Made by a program: the position numbers and the translations under genes
Shown: positions 12,450 to 13,305 of the stretch, one piece after another
Layout: the number at the start of each line of letters is the position of its first letter
How positions within the stretch are numbered: position 1 is the stretch's first letter
Notes under the pieces: generated by a model
What the model saw: the letters and a program-made list of their open reading frames with translations, nothing else
Told to the model about the DNA's origin: nothing
Databases searched by the model: none
NCBI GenBank assembly: GCA_036521655.1
Contig: DATDHI010000132.1
Span: 1-13,305 of the forward strand
DNA length: 13,305 nucleotides
Direction of reading: 5' to 3'
DNA from: GCA-003244245 sp036521655
GTDB taxonomy: Bacteria; Actinomycetota; Actinomycetes; Mycobacteriales; Pseudonocardiaceae

Positions 12450-13305
12450 CCAGCGAAGCGATCACCACCTGGCTGCGGCCACTCCAGCCACTTCTCGACC
12501 CCGCCGGGAAGGTCAACTGGCAGCGATTAGAGGCCCTGTCGGACACGTTGGACGCGCTACTCACCCTGCACCCGGTCGGCCCGGATCTGCCGCCCGGCGC
12601 CGAACGGTCCCGTCAGCTGCGGACCATCCGTCGGGAACTGGCCCAGGGCGGGCACCTCGACACCACCGGCGAGCCCGCACTGTTCCAGGTGCTCGCCCAG
12701 TTCGTGTGCGGCTACCGAGACATCGATCTGCGGGACGCCACCGGGCTCGGGCACGGCCAGCTCATCACCCGGCACGGCAGCCCGGCCGCCCACCAGCGGT
12801 GGATTCCCCGCCTGCTGGCTGGCGAGCTGGCCGGAATCGCCGTCACCGAACCACACGGCGGTTCCCGCCCGGAAGCCACCCGAACCCACGCCACACCGCG
12901 ACCCGATGGGACATGGCTGGTCAGCGGCCGCAAGGCGTGGATCAGTCGGCTGACCGAAGCCGCGGTGTTCGTGGTGTTCTTCAGCGCCCCACACGGCGGC
13001 CTAGCCGCCGCGGCGATCGACGCCGCCGATCCCGGCCTGCGCCGCCAACCGATTCCACCCACCGGCTTGGCCGGCTGGAGCTGGGGCCTCCTGGACCTAG
13101 CCACGGTGACCGTGCATCCCACCGACGTACTGACCGGTGACGCCATGGCCGTGCTGCGACAGCACCTCGCCAGCTACCGGCCGCTGATCACCGTCACCGC
13201 TGTCGCCGGCGCAGCAGCGGTCTTCGACACCGTCACCACCACGCTCACCACCCGCCGCACAACCGGAGACCTGCCACGCCTACGGGACTCCGCACTAGAT
13301 GATCT
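12446..13305 (+). CDS. Acyl-CoA dehydrogenase family flavoprotein (partial, 3' end outside window)
   Basis: About 286 residues are visible before the window ends. The protein has the acyl-CoA dehydrogenase order: an N-terminal helical domain (about 1-125), then the mid beta-domain from AGIAVTEPHGGS (129-140), where the TEP-GGS segment contacts FAD and substrate. WLVSGRKAWISRLTEAAVFVV (157-177) follows, then the start of the C-terminal helical domain (SYRPLITVTAVAGAAAVFDT). The catalytic Glu, normally near the C-terminus, is outside the window. The fold also includes flavin N-hydroxylases acting on amino sugars, so oxidation of an acyl thioester is likely but not certain. The start is GTG at 12446, overlapping the acyltransferase stop by GTGA with no strong ribosome site, which points to translational coupling and a shared pathway. 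No stop occurs between 12446 and 13305. Confidence 0.88.
   Translation, partial: MTSEAITTWLRPLQPLLDPAGKVNWQRLEALSDTLDALLTLHPVGPDLPPGAERSRQLRTIRRELAQGGHLDTTGEPALFQVLAQFVCGYRDIDLRDATGLGHGQLITRHGSPAAHQRWIPRLLAGELAGIAVTEPHGGSRPEATRTHATPRPDGTWLVSGRKAWISRLTEAAVFVVFFSAPHGGLAAAAIDAADPGLRRQPIPPTGLAGWSWGLLDLATVTVHPTDVLTGDAMAVLRQHLASYRPLITVTAVAGAAAVFDTVTTTLTTRRTTGDLPRLRDSALDD

Noticed and set aside
1..13305. CRISPR arrays, tRNA or rRNA genes, transposases, integrases, phage genes
   Set aside because: Looked for on both strands; no regularly spaced repeats, no tRNA-like cloverleaf and no mobile-element proteins were recognised.

Overview
The window comes from a high-GC Gram-positive bacterium, almost certainly an actinobacterium. 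The evidence is the G+C-rich coding sequence, GTG starts, AGGAGG-type ribosome sites and the gene families present (DUF6325, DUF7144, SHOCT, XRE/TPR regulators, a large AtsA-like sulfatase). A member of or near the Pseudonocardiaceae is a guess from the style of gene content, not something the sequence proves.

Bases 1-9682 hold a series of small, mostly membrane or stress-type genes in short units on both strands. They are: the 3' end of a LuxR-type regulator (+, 2-484); a minus-strand pair DUF1269 then DUF2252 (2344-346); a single DUF7144 membrane protein (+, 2748-3188); a perfect 22-bp-stem hairpin (3193-3240) between convergent genes; a minus-strand pair DUF6325 then SHOCT (4005-3240); a plus-strand unit of a Cys-type arylsulfatase and a TVGFGD potassium channel (4259-7260); an AI-2E-type permease (-, 8382-7237) behind a SigF-like promoter candidate; and a DUF4239 bestrophin-like membrane protein (+, 8882-9682). 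Most have unknown biochemistry. They read as an accessory envelope or general-stress neighbourhood.

Bases 9737-11454 are different in character: two XRE-type helix-turn-helix regulators face each other tail to tail. The plus-strand one carries a full C-terminal helical-repeat region. The minus-strand one looks cut off where that region should begin, and the two overlap by 160 bp. Base composition drops here, suggesting transfer.

Bases 11455-13305 begin another plus-strand unit, divergent from the truncated regulator across a 190-bp gap with a candidate operator palindrome. Its first gene is a left-handed beta-helix acyltransferase resembling sugar-nucleotide N-acyltransferases. It is broken near its start by four tandem copies of the 7-mer GCGCCCG (11780-11807). 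Three copies would restore one continuous 265-residue protein from a well-placed ATG at 11645. The next gene, an acyl-CoA dehydrogenase-family protein, overlaps it by GTGA and runs off the window. This repeat-controlled acyltransferase plus dehydrogenase unit is the most interesting item: a possible phase-variable switch in a modification or natural-product pathway.
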